64,000 nt of DNA, from contig JAUVXV010000001.1 in NCBI GenBank assembly GCA_030603365.1, positions 496,001 through 560,000 on the forward strand, read 5' to 3'. Source of the stretch: Candidatus Heimdallarchaeota archaeon. GTDB lineage: Archaea > Asgardarchaeota > Heimdallarchaeia > Heimdallarchaeales > Heimdallarchaeaceae. Shown here piece by piece: positions 1-7,326 of the stretch (position 1 is the first letter of the stretch; the number at the start of each line of letters is the position of its first letter). The notes under the pieces are model-generated. The model saw only the letters and a list, made by a program, of their open reading frames with translations. It searched no databases and was not told the DNA's origin. The translations under genes were made by a program, and so were the position numbers.

Positions 1-1193
1 TTAGCAGCAACCTTTAATGATTGATTCAAATAATTCTTACCTTTTGAGATATTCAAATTCTTTATTTCCTTTTTCCCAAAAAAATAAAGGATATGAGGAT
101 TTTGTTCAATTTCTTTAGCTGTTTTTCCTTCTATTAATCCTCCTAAAACCTGATTAAATTCTACTACTTTTCCTTGTTCTATATATAACTCAGCTAAAGA
201 ATAATCAACTAAGTCATCTTTTGCTCCTATCTCTTCTAGAATTCTTTTTGCTAAAACAAATTCATCTATAGATGAAGCTATTAGTCTTTTCTGAGCGTAA
301 ATATCTCCTAAATTTGAATGTGCGATTGCTAAAGATCTTTTATCATCACATTTTTCATATAAAGGTATAATTTGTTGAAGCCTATTTTCAGCACTATTAA
401 AGTTTCCTTGCATTCTTTCAACATCTGCTAGATTAGAAAAAGTTGAAGCTTCCCCTCTTTTATCACCAAGTTCGCTATAATATTTCCCTGCTAGTTCAAA
501 ATAATTTTTTGAATTATTCCAATTACCTGAGTATTTTTCAAGAACTCCTAAGAGATTGTTTAGCTTAGCAATATGTATTCTGTCTCCATATTCTTTTGCT
601 TGATGGAGTTTTTCTAAACAGCTTTTCTTTGAATCTTCTACATTTTTTTCAGTTCTAGCTGACCATAGTTCACCATAGATACAATTGAGCCATACATCCA
701 AATAGATTTGCTTTTTATTACCTACTAATAGTCCAGTAAGTATTTCTTTGATTTGATTGAAAAATAAAATTGCTTCTGTCTTCTTTCCCCTTCTATCTTT
801 AATTCTTGCCAATCCAATTTTACTTGATAGACTGATTAAATGGTCATCTTCGTCTATAAGGTCTTGAAAAATAATCTCTGCTGAATCGTATTCCCCTTTA
901 CGAGTAAAGGAAAATCCTTGCCAAAGGAATAAGTAGTTGTTATTCTTGTGTTTTACAAGCTCTTTTTCCAATTCATCAAATAACGATAAATTATATAGAA
1001 TCTTACCTAAGGCAAATAATATCAAATCTGAATTATTTTTAGTTTTTGTCAAGACAAGTGAAACAAGTTGAAGCTGTTCTTCTAATGAGTTATTTTTCCT
1101 TTCATTTTTAAATTGATTAAATAACTTTTGCTCTTCTTGAAACCAGTTATCAACATAATAACTGATTTCGGGAAAAACTAACACATCATTCAT
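1..1193 (-). CDS. Tetratricopeptide-repeat protein, C-terminus cut by window edge
   Basis: About 397 codons are visible, from an ATG at 1193 (MNDVLVFPEI) to the left edge without a stop, so the protein continues outside the window. From about residue 60 onward the sequence is a series of helical hairpins of TPR type. The clearest units contain NLLGVLEKYSGNWNNSKNYF, NLADVERMQGNFNSAENRL and NLGDIYAQKRLIASSIDEF, each with the usual small, aromatic and Ala/Ser positions. TPR arrays mount protein-protein contacts; nothing here shows the partner. No signal peptide or membrane segment is visible, so it is probably cytoplasmic. The ATG lies one base beyond the stop of the upstream deacetylase gene, so the two are almost certainly cotranscribed. 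The function is unknown. Confidence 0.8.
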   Translation of the reverse strand, partial: MNDVLVFPEISYYVDNWFQEEQKLFNQFKNERKNNSLEEQLQLVSLVLTKTKNNSDLILFALGKILYNLSLFDELEKELVKHKNNNYLFLWQGFSFTRKGEYDSAEIIFQDLIDEDDHLISLSSKIGLARIKDRRGKKTEAILFFNQIKEILTGLLVGNKKQIYLDVWLNCIYGELWSARTEKNVEDSKKSCLEKLHQAKEYGDRIHIAKLNNLLGVLEKYSGNWNNSKNYFELAGKYYSELGDKRGEASTFSNLADVERMQGNFNSAENRLQQIIPLYEKCDDKRSLAIAHSNLGDIYAQKRLIASSIDEFVLAKRILEEIGAKDDLVDYSLAELYIEQGKVVEFNQVLGGLIEGKTAKEIEQNPHILYFFGKKEIKNLNISKGKNYLNQSLKVAA

Positions 1194-1194
1194 T

Positions 1195-1845
1195 TTAAAG
1201 CTCCGAATGTTTTGACTTATAGAATGGGCTATTTTTCTTCAAAGGAATCTGTGAAAAAGCTTCTGCATGTTTTGTTGTAGCTTGAGCACCTCTCATCAAT
1301 GTTCTATGCTTATGGAATTTGATATAGAAATTCTCTCCTCCTTTATAGAGCTGTGATTTATAGCATTTGATAGCTAATTCTTTTACATCATAGAACCCTG
1401 ATATATCTACGAGAATGTGAGGATTTGGAATTAAGATTGTTGTTTCAGCAACATAAAGCTTGGACACAAGATGAGAATTTTCATGCTGTGTCTCATGAGC
1501 TGCCCATTCTATCCCCTCTCGTACTATTTTGTGACTTATCCGATGATCAATATGATAATCATCTTCAAGGTGAGTCACAACTACTTCAGGTTGAAACTCT
1601 AAAAGGAAAGAAATAAACTCTTTAGTAATTTCCTTTTCGTAATTTGCTACATCAGTATATTCATAGATAATTGGTTTTTGAACTCCTAAAACTTTTGTAG
1701 CTTCAGAATATTCTTTTTTTCTATCTGAAGATGAAGAAAAACAAACCGTACTCACTTCATGTCCAGTACCTATATACTTGGCAATTGTCCCACCTGAACT
1801 TAGGGACTCATCATCAGGATGTGCAAAAACAAAGGCAATCTTCAC
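1195..1845 (-). CDS. LmbE/PIG-L family N-acetylglucosamine deacetylase-like protein
   Basis: This 216-residue protein has the two zinc-site motifs of the PIG-L/LmbE family: AHPDDE near residue 8 and HLEDDYHIDHR near residue 92. These enzymes remove an acetyl group from GlcNAc-linked substrates, as MshB and BshB do in mycothiol and bacillithiol synthesis and PIG-L does in GPI synthesis. The length is normal for the family (about 210-240). Translation starts with GTG at 1845; no better start is available because the AHPDD motif follows at once. It lies between a thioredoxin reductase-like gene (51 bases upstream) and a TPR gene (1 base downstream). The actual sugar substrate cannot be read from the sequence. 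Confidence 0.88.
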   Translation of the reverse strand: MKIAFVFAHPDDESLSSGGTIAKYIGTGHEVSTVCFSSSSDRKKEYSEATKVLGVQKPIIYEYTDVANYEKEITKEFISFLLEFQPEVVVTHLEDDYHIDHRISHKIVREGIEWAAHETQHENSHLVSKLYVAETTILIPNPHILVDISGFYDVKELAIKCYKSQLYKGGENFYIKFHKHRTLMRGAQATTKHAEAFSQIPLKKNSPFYKSKHSEL

Positions 1846-1896
1846 AACTTTATGATAAAAAAAAGATATAAAAAGAATTCCTATCCAGTTCCAGAA

Positions 1897-2919
1897 TTAT
1901 TGCTCAAGATAATCGGTAGCAAAAATTCCAGTCTTATAACCATCACCCATTAGAATTGTTGAATAGTCTATTTCACCTTTAACCGTACCAGCTGCAAATA
2001 ATCCTTTGATGTTTGTTGAATTAAATTCGTTGGTTTGAATGAACCCATCATCATTAACATCAATATCTAAACCCTGCAAGAGTGTTAAGTTTGGTTTATC
2101 CTTAAGTTCAATAAAGACAACATCAGTAGATATTTCTTTTTCTTCTCCTTCTTTAGTAAACTTTACGCCTTGAACAACATTTGAACCCACAACTTCTACA
2201 CTTTCTAAATTAATGTTATAGTGAATCTTGATATTTTGAGTTCTTTCAATCTTTTTCAAAAACCTCTTATCACATCCTAACTCAGCTTCAGGACATATTA
2301 CTGTTATTTTTCTGCAATATTCTCTTAAGTGCAATGTTCCTCTAGCAATAAAATTGCCTATACCAATAATGACTGCTTTTCGTCCTCTAAAAAGTGCTCC
2401 ATCGCAAACAGCACAATGAGAAACTCCTTTATGAACAAAGTTTTCTTCACCTTTAATTGAGTTCTTTAACTCGGGAAGTCCTGTAGATAAAATAACTGCT
2501 TTTGCATTATGTTTTTGGCTTTCTGTGATTATTTCAAAGCCTGTCTCTATCTGGTTTACAGTTTTAACATTATCATTTATGATATGTATTGAAGAAGCTT
2601 GTTCCAATTGAAGCAAGGATATAGATAAGCTGACTTTGTGTACACCTTGTTGTTCTTTCATCTCTTTAACAACTTTTTGTGCTGATTCAGCATTTAATTT
2701 CTCAAGTTGTTCTGTTACCTTCTGAATTAGATCTACACCCACTATTTTATCAGTACCAGGAATATTTTCTATTTCACCTTTCTTCGCTGTATTTGAATCA
2801 AAAGGTAATCCATAAAGATTGATTCTTAAATCTGGATTTTTTGAATATGCAGCAATTGCAGCAGACATTCCAGTTAAACCAGGTCCTATAATTGCTAAGT
2901 CACAACTATCGTCATCCAT
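1897..2919 (-). CDS. Thioredoxin reductase-like FAD-dependent oxidoreductase with altered NADPH site
   Basis: The protein has the low-molecular-weight thioredoxin reductase layout: an N-terminal FAD motif IIGPGLTG (residues 10-17), the redox-active CAVCD (C169, C172), a second dinucleotide fold starting VIIGIGNF (183-190), and a C-terminal GLFAAGTVKGE FAD motif. The second fold lacks the usual GGGDSA and the HRRxxxR that grips the NADPH phosphate; CPEAELG (from residue 209) stands there. It may therefore use NADH, F420H2 or another donor, as described for deeply branching archaeal and methanogen reductases. I chose the ATG at 2919; a TTG at 2946 would add nine residues that do not fit the family N-terminus. 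It is the first gene of a likely operon with the deacetylase and TPR genes. At 340 residues it is slightly long for the family. Confidence 0.85.
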   Translation of the reverse strand: MDDDSCDLAIIGPGLTGMSAAIAAYSKNPDLRINLYGLPFDSNTAKKGEIENIPGTDKIVGVDLIQKVTEQLEKLNAESAQKVVKEMKEQQGVHKVSLSISLLQLEQASSIHIINDNVKTVNQIETGFEIITESQKHNAKAVILSTGLPELKNSIKGEENFVHKGVSHCAVCDGALFRGRKAVIIGIGNFIARGTLHLREYCRKITVICPEAELGCDKRFLKKIERTQNIKIHYNINLESVEVVGSNVVQGVKFTKEGEEKEISTDVVFIELKDKPNLTLLQGLDIDVNDDGFIQTNEFNSTNIKGLFAAGTVKGEIDYSTILMGDGYKTGIFATDYLEQ

Positions 2920-3031
2920 ATCTGTATAAACAATCTCAAAATACAAAAACTTTGTTGAAAAGGAAAATTACTTGAGAAAAACAAAAAACAAAGTACTACT
3001 AGTAGAGTTGATTAAAAATAAAAGATGAAAG

Positions 3032-3060
3032 GAAAAAAGGGGGCTTAGTTATCAACTAAG
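3032..3060 (-). terminator. Hairpin plus T-run terminator of the winged-helix gene
   Basis: On the minus strand a perfect 7-bp stem with a 3-base loop (CTTAGTTGATAACTAAG) spans the stop codon of the winged-helix gene and is followed by CCCCCTTTTTT. This looks like an intrinsic terminator. Archaeal termination depends mainly on the T-run, so the stem may be secondary. Confidence 0.6.
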
Positions 3061-3260
3061 AAGTAGAAAACACTTCTCATGTCGTTTAAGTTGCTTCTTT
3101 TGACTATTAACCCTAATTCAATTAACCTTCGCAAAGCATATCTTGCAGTTCTTGCAGGAATTGCTGATGCTTTAATTAGTTGCTTTTGAGTTAATGGTCC
3201 CTTTTTTTCCAAGATTGTTAATAGTTTCTTGCCTGAAACTGGTATTTCTTCATCTGCCAT
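3045..3260 (-). CDS. Small winged-helix DNA-binding protein (MarR/ArsR-like fold)
   Basis: The 71-residue protein is essentially one winged helix-turn-helix. Helix 1 is around KLLTILEKKG, the HTH reads LTQKQLIKASAIPARTARYA (residues 28-47), and the wing follows LGLIVKR. It resembles the minimal one-domain transcription factors common in archaea and probably dimerises on DNA; no ligand domain is present. The gene is monocistronic, with an ATG at 3260, a TATA box 48 bases upstream and a hairpin terminator overlapping its stop. Its target is unknown; the neighbouring thioredoxin reductase operon or its own promoter are natural candidates. Confidence 0.8.
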   Translation of the reverse strand: MADEEIPVSGKKLLTILEKKGPLTQKQLIKASAIPARTARYALRRLIELGLIVKRSNLNDMRSVFYFLVDN

Positions 3261-3589
3261 TTGGTTATTCCCCTTGCTTCGTAAGTTATACGGATAAGCT
3301 CCCCTTATAAAAGCAATCTCAGTATTTTATCCGCAATTGCCTCAAGGTTTCTAGTAGGTTTATCCGCAATAATAAGTTTATAGTTCTGTATTTAATACTC
3401 GATATTTTTCTCATAATATCTTACTAATACAGACTTGCTCCGTTACTTACCATTCACTTACATGTTTTTTTGTTATTTAAACACCCATTTTTCCATTTTT
3501 TAAATGCATGTAACACCAAATTGAATAGCTATTACCACAACAAAGCTTATATTAGAATGTTCGCTTAATGTATTTCTTAGTGAGCAACT
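3261..3589. other. Gene-free AT-rich spacer
   Basis: This 329-base stretch lies between two divergent genes. It holds the TATA box of the winged-helix gene at 3305-3312. I see no RNA gene, reading frame with a credible start, or repeat in the rest. The right half is very AT-rich and must hold the promoter of the gene starting at 3590, but no single TATA candidate stands out. Confidence 0.5.
3305..3312 (-). promoter_or_regulatory. TATA box for the winged-helix gene
   Basis: On the minus strand TTTTATAA is centred about 48 bases before the ATG at 3260. Transcription would begin near 3281 and leave a leader of about 20 nt. Position and sequence fit the archaeal TBP site, but no start site has been measured. 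Confidence 0.5.
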
Positions 3590-4048
3590 GTGAGTCATAA
3601 AGTTGAAAGCTCTCCAGAAATATACCATTTAGCAAATCAACTACAACGTATTAACTATCTGGGTAATGTTCAAACTATTCAAATAGAATTTGAATTTATT
3701 CCTGAAGATAAGAAAGCTGAACTTGAGGAAAGTTTCACAGATTCGACTGGAATTGGTCAATATAAATCTGATATGATCATTCTTGAACAAATTTCTGGAA
3801 GAGATATGCTTGAGATAATCAACACACTCCATAATATCAGTCTAGTCTTTGGAGATCTTTCATCTATAGATGGTATCACTGCCCTTGTAGAGATTAGTTA
3901 TAAGGGAGAAACATTCTTTGTCGTCGTCTCATATAATCCTGCAACCAGTGGCTTGGAACTAATATCTACATCTGAAAGTCAATTATATTTTGAATTACTA
4001 AACTTCATTAGAACAAAATGGGCACTTTCCAAAACTTTTCTAAAATAA
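3590..4048 (+). CDS. Hypothetical protein, 152 aa
   Basis: I do not recognise this protein. It starts with GTG (MSHKVESSPEI), has no membrane segment or cysteine motif, and appears to be a soluble alpha/beta protein. The second half contains hydrophobic strands such as TALVEISYK and TFFVVVSYN flanked by helices. That alternation is loosely compatible with the small roadblock/longin-type folds found elsewhere in this window, but I cannot align it to them. It is convergent with the kinase-like gene downstream, with 14 bases between the stop codons. It is kept as a real gene because the frame is open, compositionally normal and fills the space between two clear genes. Confidence 0.6.
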   Translation: MSHKVESSPEIYHLANQLQRINYLGNVQTIQIEFEFIPEDKKAELEESFTDSTGIGQYKSDMIILEQISGRDMLEIINTLHNISLVFGDLSSIDGITALVEISYKGETFFVVVSYNPATSGLELISTSESQLYFELLNFIRTKWALSKTFLK

Positions 4049-4062
4049 TCAGTGTTTGTTTT

Positions 4063-5169
4063 TTAAAAACTAATTAAGTTCTCACGTAAAACTTTCATTA
4101 ATAATCTTAGTTTTGAATATATGTCTGTAGAATCTAATGTGTCTCTTTTACGTTCAATTCTATCACTTATATCATACAAGACATAGGAAGCAATATGAAA
4201 TCCTATGGTTAAGTCACCAGGATATAGATCCTCGATATCAAAATCAGTACCTAGCTTTCTTAGTGCAAAATTATACCCACTAAGAAAAGCAAATATGTCC
4301 TTTTTCGTGTCATCTATGTTACCATATTTCTGAAACTCCTTCATGCATGGTTTTGCAAAAAAAGTTCCTATATCTTCTGATCTATCTCTTCCTGGCATGA
4401 TGAACTCGGGGTCTAAAATGTATACTTTAATTTTGGGGGGAAATTCTTCAATTGCATCTTGAGTAATTGTAGTTGCATCTGATGAGAAAAGTAGATTACC
4501 TTGATGAAAATCTCCATGAATCATAGTAGCTCCTAGAGATTTTTCTAATGAGACAAAAGAAGGTAACATCAAGTCCAGTATTTCTTCTTGAATGGAAGAA
4601 TCACCCAAAGTTGAAAGCAAGTATAGTATAAGTTTCTTATATGGTTCAGTAACAAATTGATTAGTTTCTGTTCCATGAATGGCAGCAAGTGTTTGTCCTG
4701 CTAGTTTGTGCTTGTAATCCTTGTCAAGTTTTGTTTCTCTGAAACTTGTTCCTGTTACTCCCTCATAAATTATACTTCGATTTTGACTGCTTTTATACAA
4801 TATTTTTGGGATATAGATGCCTGGAAAGTGTTCAGGAACCATTGATATGATTTCATAATTCTTAATCTCTTTACTAAACCTCACCTCATCAGCTGAGAAT
4901 TTGACAACCAGATTAATTGAGTGCTCTCCGATGTCGGTATTTAGATAATAAGTTACAAAATGAACTTTTGATTTTGATGTTCCTTTATCAATAGAATTCA
5001 CATCCTTAATCGAGATAACAGAAGGCATCTCTCCAGTAGTTTCGAAAATTTGAGTTTTGAAAACTTTTTCTAAACTATCACCAATTGTTGTTAGAATGGT
5101 TTTAAATTTCTGTTTTTTTCTAACAGAATCCGGAGATAATTCATTTTCGTCGCTACTCAAATTCAACAC
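4063..5169 (-). CDS. Aminoglycoside phosphotransferase/choline kinase-like protein
   Basis: The 368-residue protein has the APH/ChoK kinase core. A candidate ATP lysine is K90 in NLVVKF, followed by an acidic helix near E101. The catalytic loop is HGDFHQGN (218-225) and the metal-binding motif LDPEF is at 252-256. All catalytic positions appear intact. Known members phosphorylate small hydroxylated molecules such as sugars, choline or antibiotics, and sometimes proteins; the substrate here is unknown. It begins with GTG at 5169, as no ATG precedes the conserved region. It lies 67 bases downstream of a CBS-domain gene on the same strand. A clear paralogue, with two altered catalytic residues, lies at 28769-29815; both share EGVTG and EDxGTFF. 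Confidence 0.75.
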   Translation of the reverse strand: MLNLSSDENELSPDSVRKKQKFKTILTTIGDSLEKVFKTQIFETTGEMPSVISIKDVNSIDKGTSKSKVHFVTYYLNTDIGEHSINLVVKFSADEVRFSKEIKNYEIISMVPEHFPGIYIPKILYKSSQNRSIIYEGVTGTSFRETKLDKDYKHKLAGQTLAAIHGTETNQFVTEPYKKLILYLLSTLGDSSIQEEILDLMLPSFVSLEKSLGATMIHGDFHQGNLLFSSDATTITQDAIEEFPPKIKVYILDPEFIMPGRDRSEDIGTFFAKPCMKEFQKYGNIDDTKKDIFAFLSGYNFALRKLGTDFDIEDLYPGDLTIGFHIASYVLYDISDRIERKRDTLDSTDIYSKLRLLMKVLRENLISF

Positions 5170-5236
5170 ACTATTCCTTATTATGAGAAATTACAAAAAC
5201 TCACTGAAAAACTTAACTCTTATTCTAACCGTACTT

Positions 5237-5620
5237 TTAGATAAGGAGATTGAGTGGGTTTATCATGCCTATAATTTTTTCTCCATCAACAACAATCAAG
5301 TGGTTAATTTTCTGTTCTTTCATTTTTAGCAATGCTGCTGATATTGTTTCTGTTGCATTAATCTTTATAATAGGTGTTTGCATAACCTCTTTAATTTTAA
5401 CCTTCTTGAGATCTTGTTCCTGTGATATTACTTTTATGATGTCTTTGCTTGTAATAATTCCTATTGCATTACCATTAACTGTTACAAGTAGTGACCCCAC
5501 ATCAAAATCTGACATAATTGTTATTGCTTCTTTTAAGTTTTTTGAAGATTTAATGGATAGAGTCCCTTTTGTCATTACGCTTGATACGGGGTCATCCAAT
5601 TCATAGGTTCTAAGCGTCAT
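5237..5620 (-). CDS. CBS-domain pair protein
   Basis: The 127-residue protein is two CBS motifs in tandem and nothing else. Copy 1 runs from VSSVMTKG to GIITSKDIIK (about residues 12-63). Copy 2 runs from IKEVMQTP to IGMINPLNLL (about 76-126). A CBS pair forms a Bateman module that binds adenosine nucleotides such as AMP, ATP or SAM and regulates a partner protein. Stand-alone pairs are common in archaea. ATG start at 5620. It lies directly upstream of the kinase-like gene on the same strand, so a regulatory link to that kinase is possible but only inferred. A metallophosphoesterase is transcribed away from it on the other side. Confidence 0.9.
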   Translation of the reverse strand: MTLRTYELDDPVSSVMTKGTLSIKSSKNLKEAITIMSDFDVGSLLVTVNGNAIGIITSKDIIKVISQEQDLKKVKIKEVMQTPIIKINATETISAALLKMKEQKINHLIVVDGEKIIGMINPLNLLI

Positions 5621-5722
5621 TGAACTTATCTAGAATTAATACAAGTTAAAGATTTTGTATAGTTGCAATCAACAAGCAAACTAGCGATAAAGATAATTAG
5701 CTAAACTTGCTAACTGTTCTTA

Positions 5723-7276
5723 ATGGCTAATCCAGTAAGAATTATTCACTTCAGTGATACTCATATTACCCCTAGACAACAATTTGTCAAACCGAGTTAT
5801 GATGCAGCTCTAGAAGTGATTAACAAAACACCACATGATTTTTCTATTTTTACCGGAGATTTAACACAAGATGGATTGATTGAAGAATTTATTTTAGCAG
5901 ATGAATTAAGAAGAAAGGTTAATTCTCCAAAAATATATTGGATAATAGGTAATCATGATAGCAGAAGTGGAGGTTTTGAGGTCTGGGAAGAGAAAATTGG
6001 TCCTCGAGAATTTCACGAATTTTCTGAAGATGTTCTCTTTATAGGACTGGATTCATGCATCCCAGATAGAGATGGAGGAAGATTTGGGAGAGAGGCATTA
6101 GATTATACAAAAAAGATATTAATGAAGTATGGAGATGCGAAAATTAAGATAATAGGTTTTCATCATCACATTTTACCAATTCCAAAAACTGGTAGAGAAA
6201 GATCTAATGCAATTGATGCTGGAGATATGCTCTCCATATTACTGGATCATAATGTGGACGCAGTTTTTACAGGTCATAAACATCATCCTAATGTCTATAA
6301 GGTAGAAGACACAATCATTGTTTCCGCGGGATGTGTTTCTAGTTATAAAACTAGGAGTGGTGGTCCTCGATCTTTAAATTATGTTGAGATAACTCCTGAA
6401 AAAGAAGTGAGAGTAAAAACAATGGAGACAGATGGAACACCAATAAGAACTGAAATTAAGACTATCACTCGTCGCTTCAGAATGGTAGATTCATCTGGAG
6501 GGAAGTGGTTAAGACTTGCACAAATTTCTGGTACAGATTTTGGTACATCGTTTGATGGTCACTCTAAATTATTTGAGAAAGGAATGGACCTAATTGACGC
6601 AACCAACCCTGATTTAATACTTCATTGTGGTAATCTTACTTCAAAAGGAAGATCAAGTGATTATGAGATTGCTGTCGATGCATTTTCCAATTATACAGAT
6701 AAATTGGTTTTCTGTCCTGGTCCAAATGACCTGAAAGGATTCGGAGAAACACTAGTACACAAGTATTTTGAAACAGAAGACATCTATGAGAAAAACGAAT
6801 CCTGTTTCTATGTCTTGAATACTTCAGTTCCAGAAACTGAAATAGGAGTAGTTGGTAGAACTGTGCAAAATAGATTGGAAAGATATGTATACCACACACG
6901 TCAGGAAACATTAGATAAGTTTCACACTGTTGTTATGCATCACCATCTCATTCCAATTCCAGGAACGAGAGAAATCTCTGCTTTAGAAGATGCTGGAGAT
7001 GTTCTTAGACTACTTACAGATACTGGCGTTAATCTGGTTTTATCTGGGCATCTTGGAAAAGCTTTCTGTACAAGAGTAGAAAAAACTGCTTTTGTAAACT
7101 GCAATACTCTTTCATCACAAACTACTTCCTCATTTGAAAATAGTTTTAATCTAATAGATGTTTCTACTGAAGGAGCTATCGTTGTTTCTGAGATAAATGT
7201 ACCTTCTGACTTCAGAAGAATATTAGGTATATTTCCGGGGATTCTACCCGACAAAAACCAAAGCAATACTGTTTAA
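5723..7276 (+). CDS. Tandem calcineurin-like metallophosphoesterase, second domain degenerate
   Basis: The protein (517 aa) contains two metallophosphoesterase domains of the CpdA/3',5'-cAMP phosphodiesterase type. Domain 1 (about 5-250) has all metal motifs: D12-x-H14, GDLTQDG (D46), GNHD (75-78), the FHHH loop (146-149) and GHKH (184-187). Domain 2 (about 262-490) follows the same order but has SGTDFG for DxH, GNL for GDL (N304), GPND for GNHD, and GHLGK for GHxH, while the HHH loop (406-408) and an AGDVLRLL match to AGDMLSILL remain. The second copy is thus a duplicate that has probably lost metal-dependent catalysis and may bind ligand or hold the dimer. ATG start; cytoplasmic. The substrate (cyclic nucleotide or other phosphodiester) is not visible. 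Confidence 0.88.
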   Translation: MANPVRIIHFSDTHITPRQQFVKPSYDAALEVINKTPHDFSIFTGDLTQDGLIEEFILADELRRKVNSPKIYWIIGNHDSRSGGFEVWEEKIGPREFHEFSEDVLFIGLDSCIPDRDGGRFGREALDYTKKILMKYGDAKIKIIGFHHHILPIPKTGRERSNAIDAGDMLSILLDHNVDAVFTGHKHHPNVYKVEDTIIVSAGCVSSYKTRSGGPRSLNYVEITPEKEVRVKTMETDGTPIRTEIKTITRRFRMVDSSGGKWLRLAQISGTDFGTSFDGHSKLFEKGMDLIDATNPDLILHCGNLTSKGRSSDYEIAVDAFSNYTDKLVFCPGPNDLKGFGETLVHKYFETEDIYEKNESCFYVLNTSVPETEIGVVGRTVQNRLERYVYHTRQETLDKFHTVVMHHHLIPIPGTREISALEDAGDVLRLLTDTGVNLVLSGHLGKAFCTRVEKTAFVNCNTLSSQTTSSFENSFNLIDVSTEGAIVVSEINVPSDFRRILGIFPGILPDKNQSNTV

Positions 7277-7284
7277 GTTCGGAG

Positions 7285-7314
7285 AATCCTACAGCCTTTG
7301 TCGAAGGATTTTTT
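7285..7314 (+). terminator. Weak hairpin and T-run after the phosphoesterase gene
   Basis: AATCCT (7285-7290) and AGGATT (7305-7310) form a 6-bp inverted repeat with a 14-base loop, running into TTTTTT. It may end the phosphoesterase transcript. The same T/A stretch (TTTTTTAAAC) could also act as the TATA box of the next gene. Confidence 0.35.
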
Positions 7315-7326
7315 AAACCTAAATTA

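Noticed and set aside
5250..5606. Plus-strand open frame opposite the CBS gene
   Set aside because: It is a mirror of the clear CBS protein on the minus strand and has no motif of its own.
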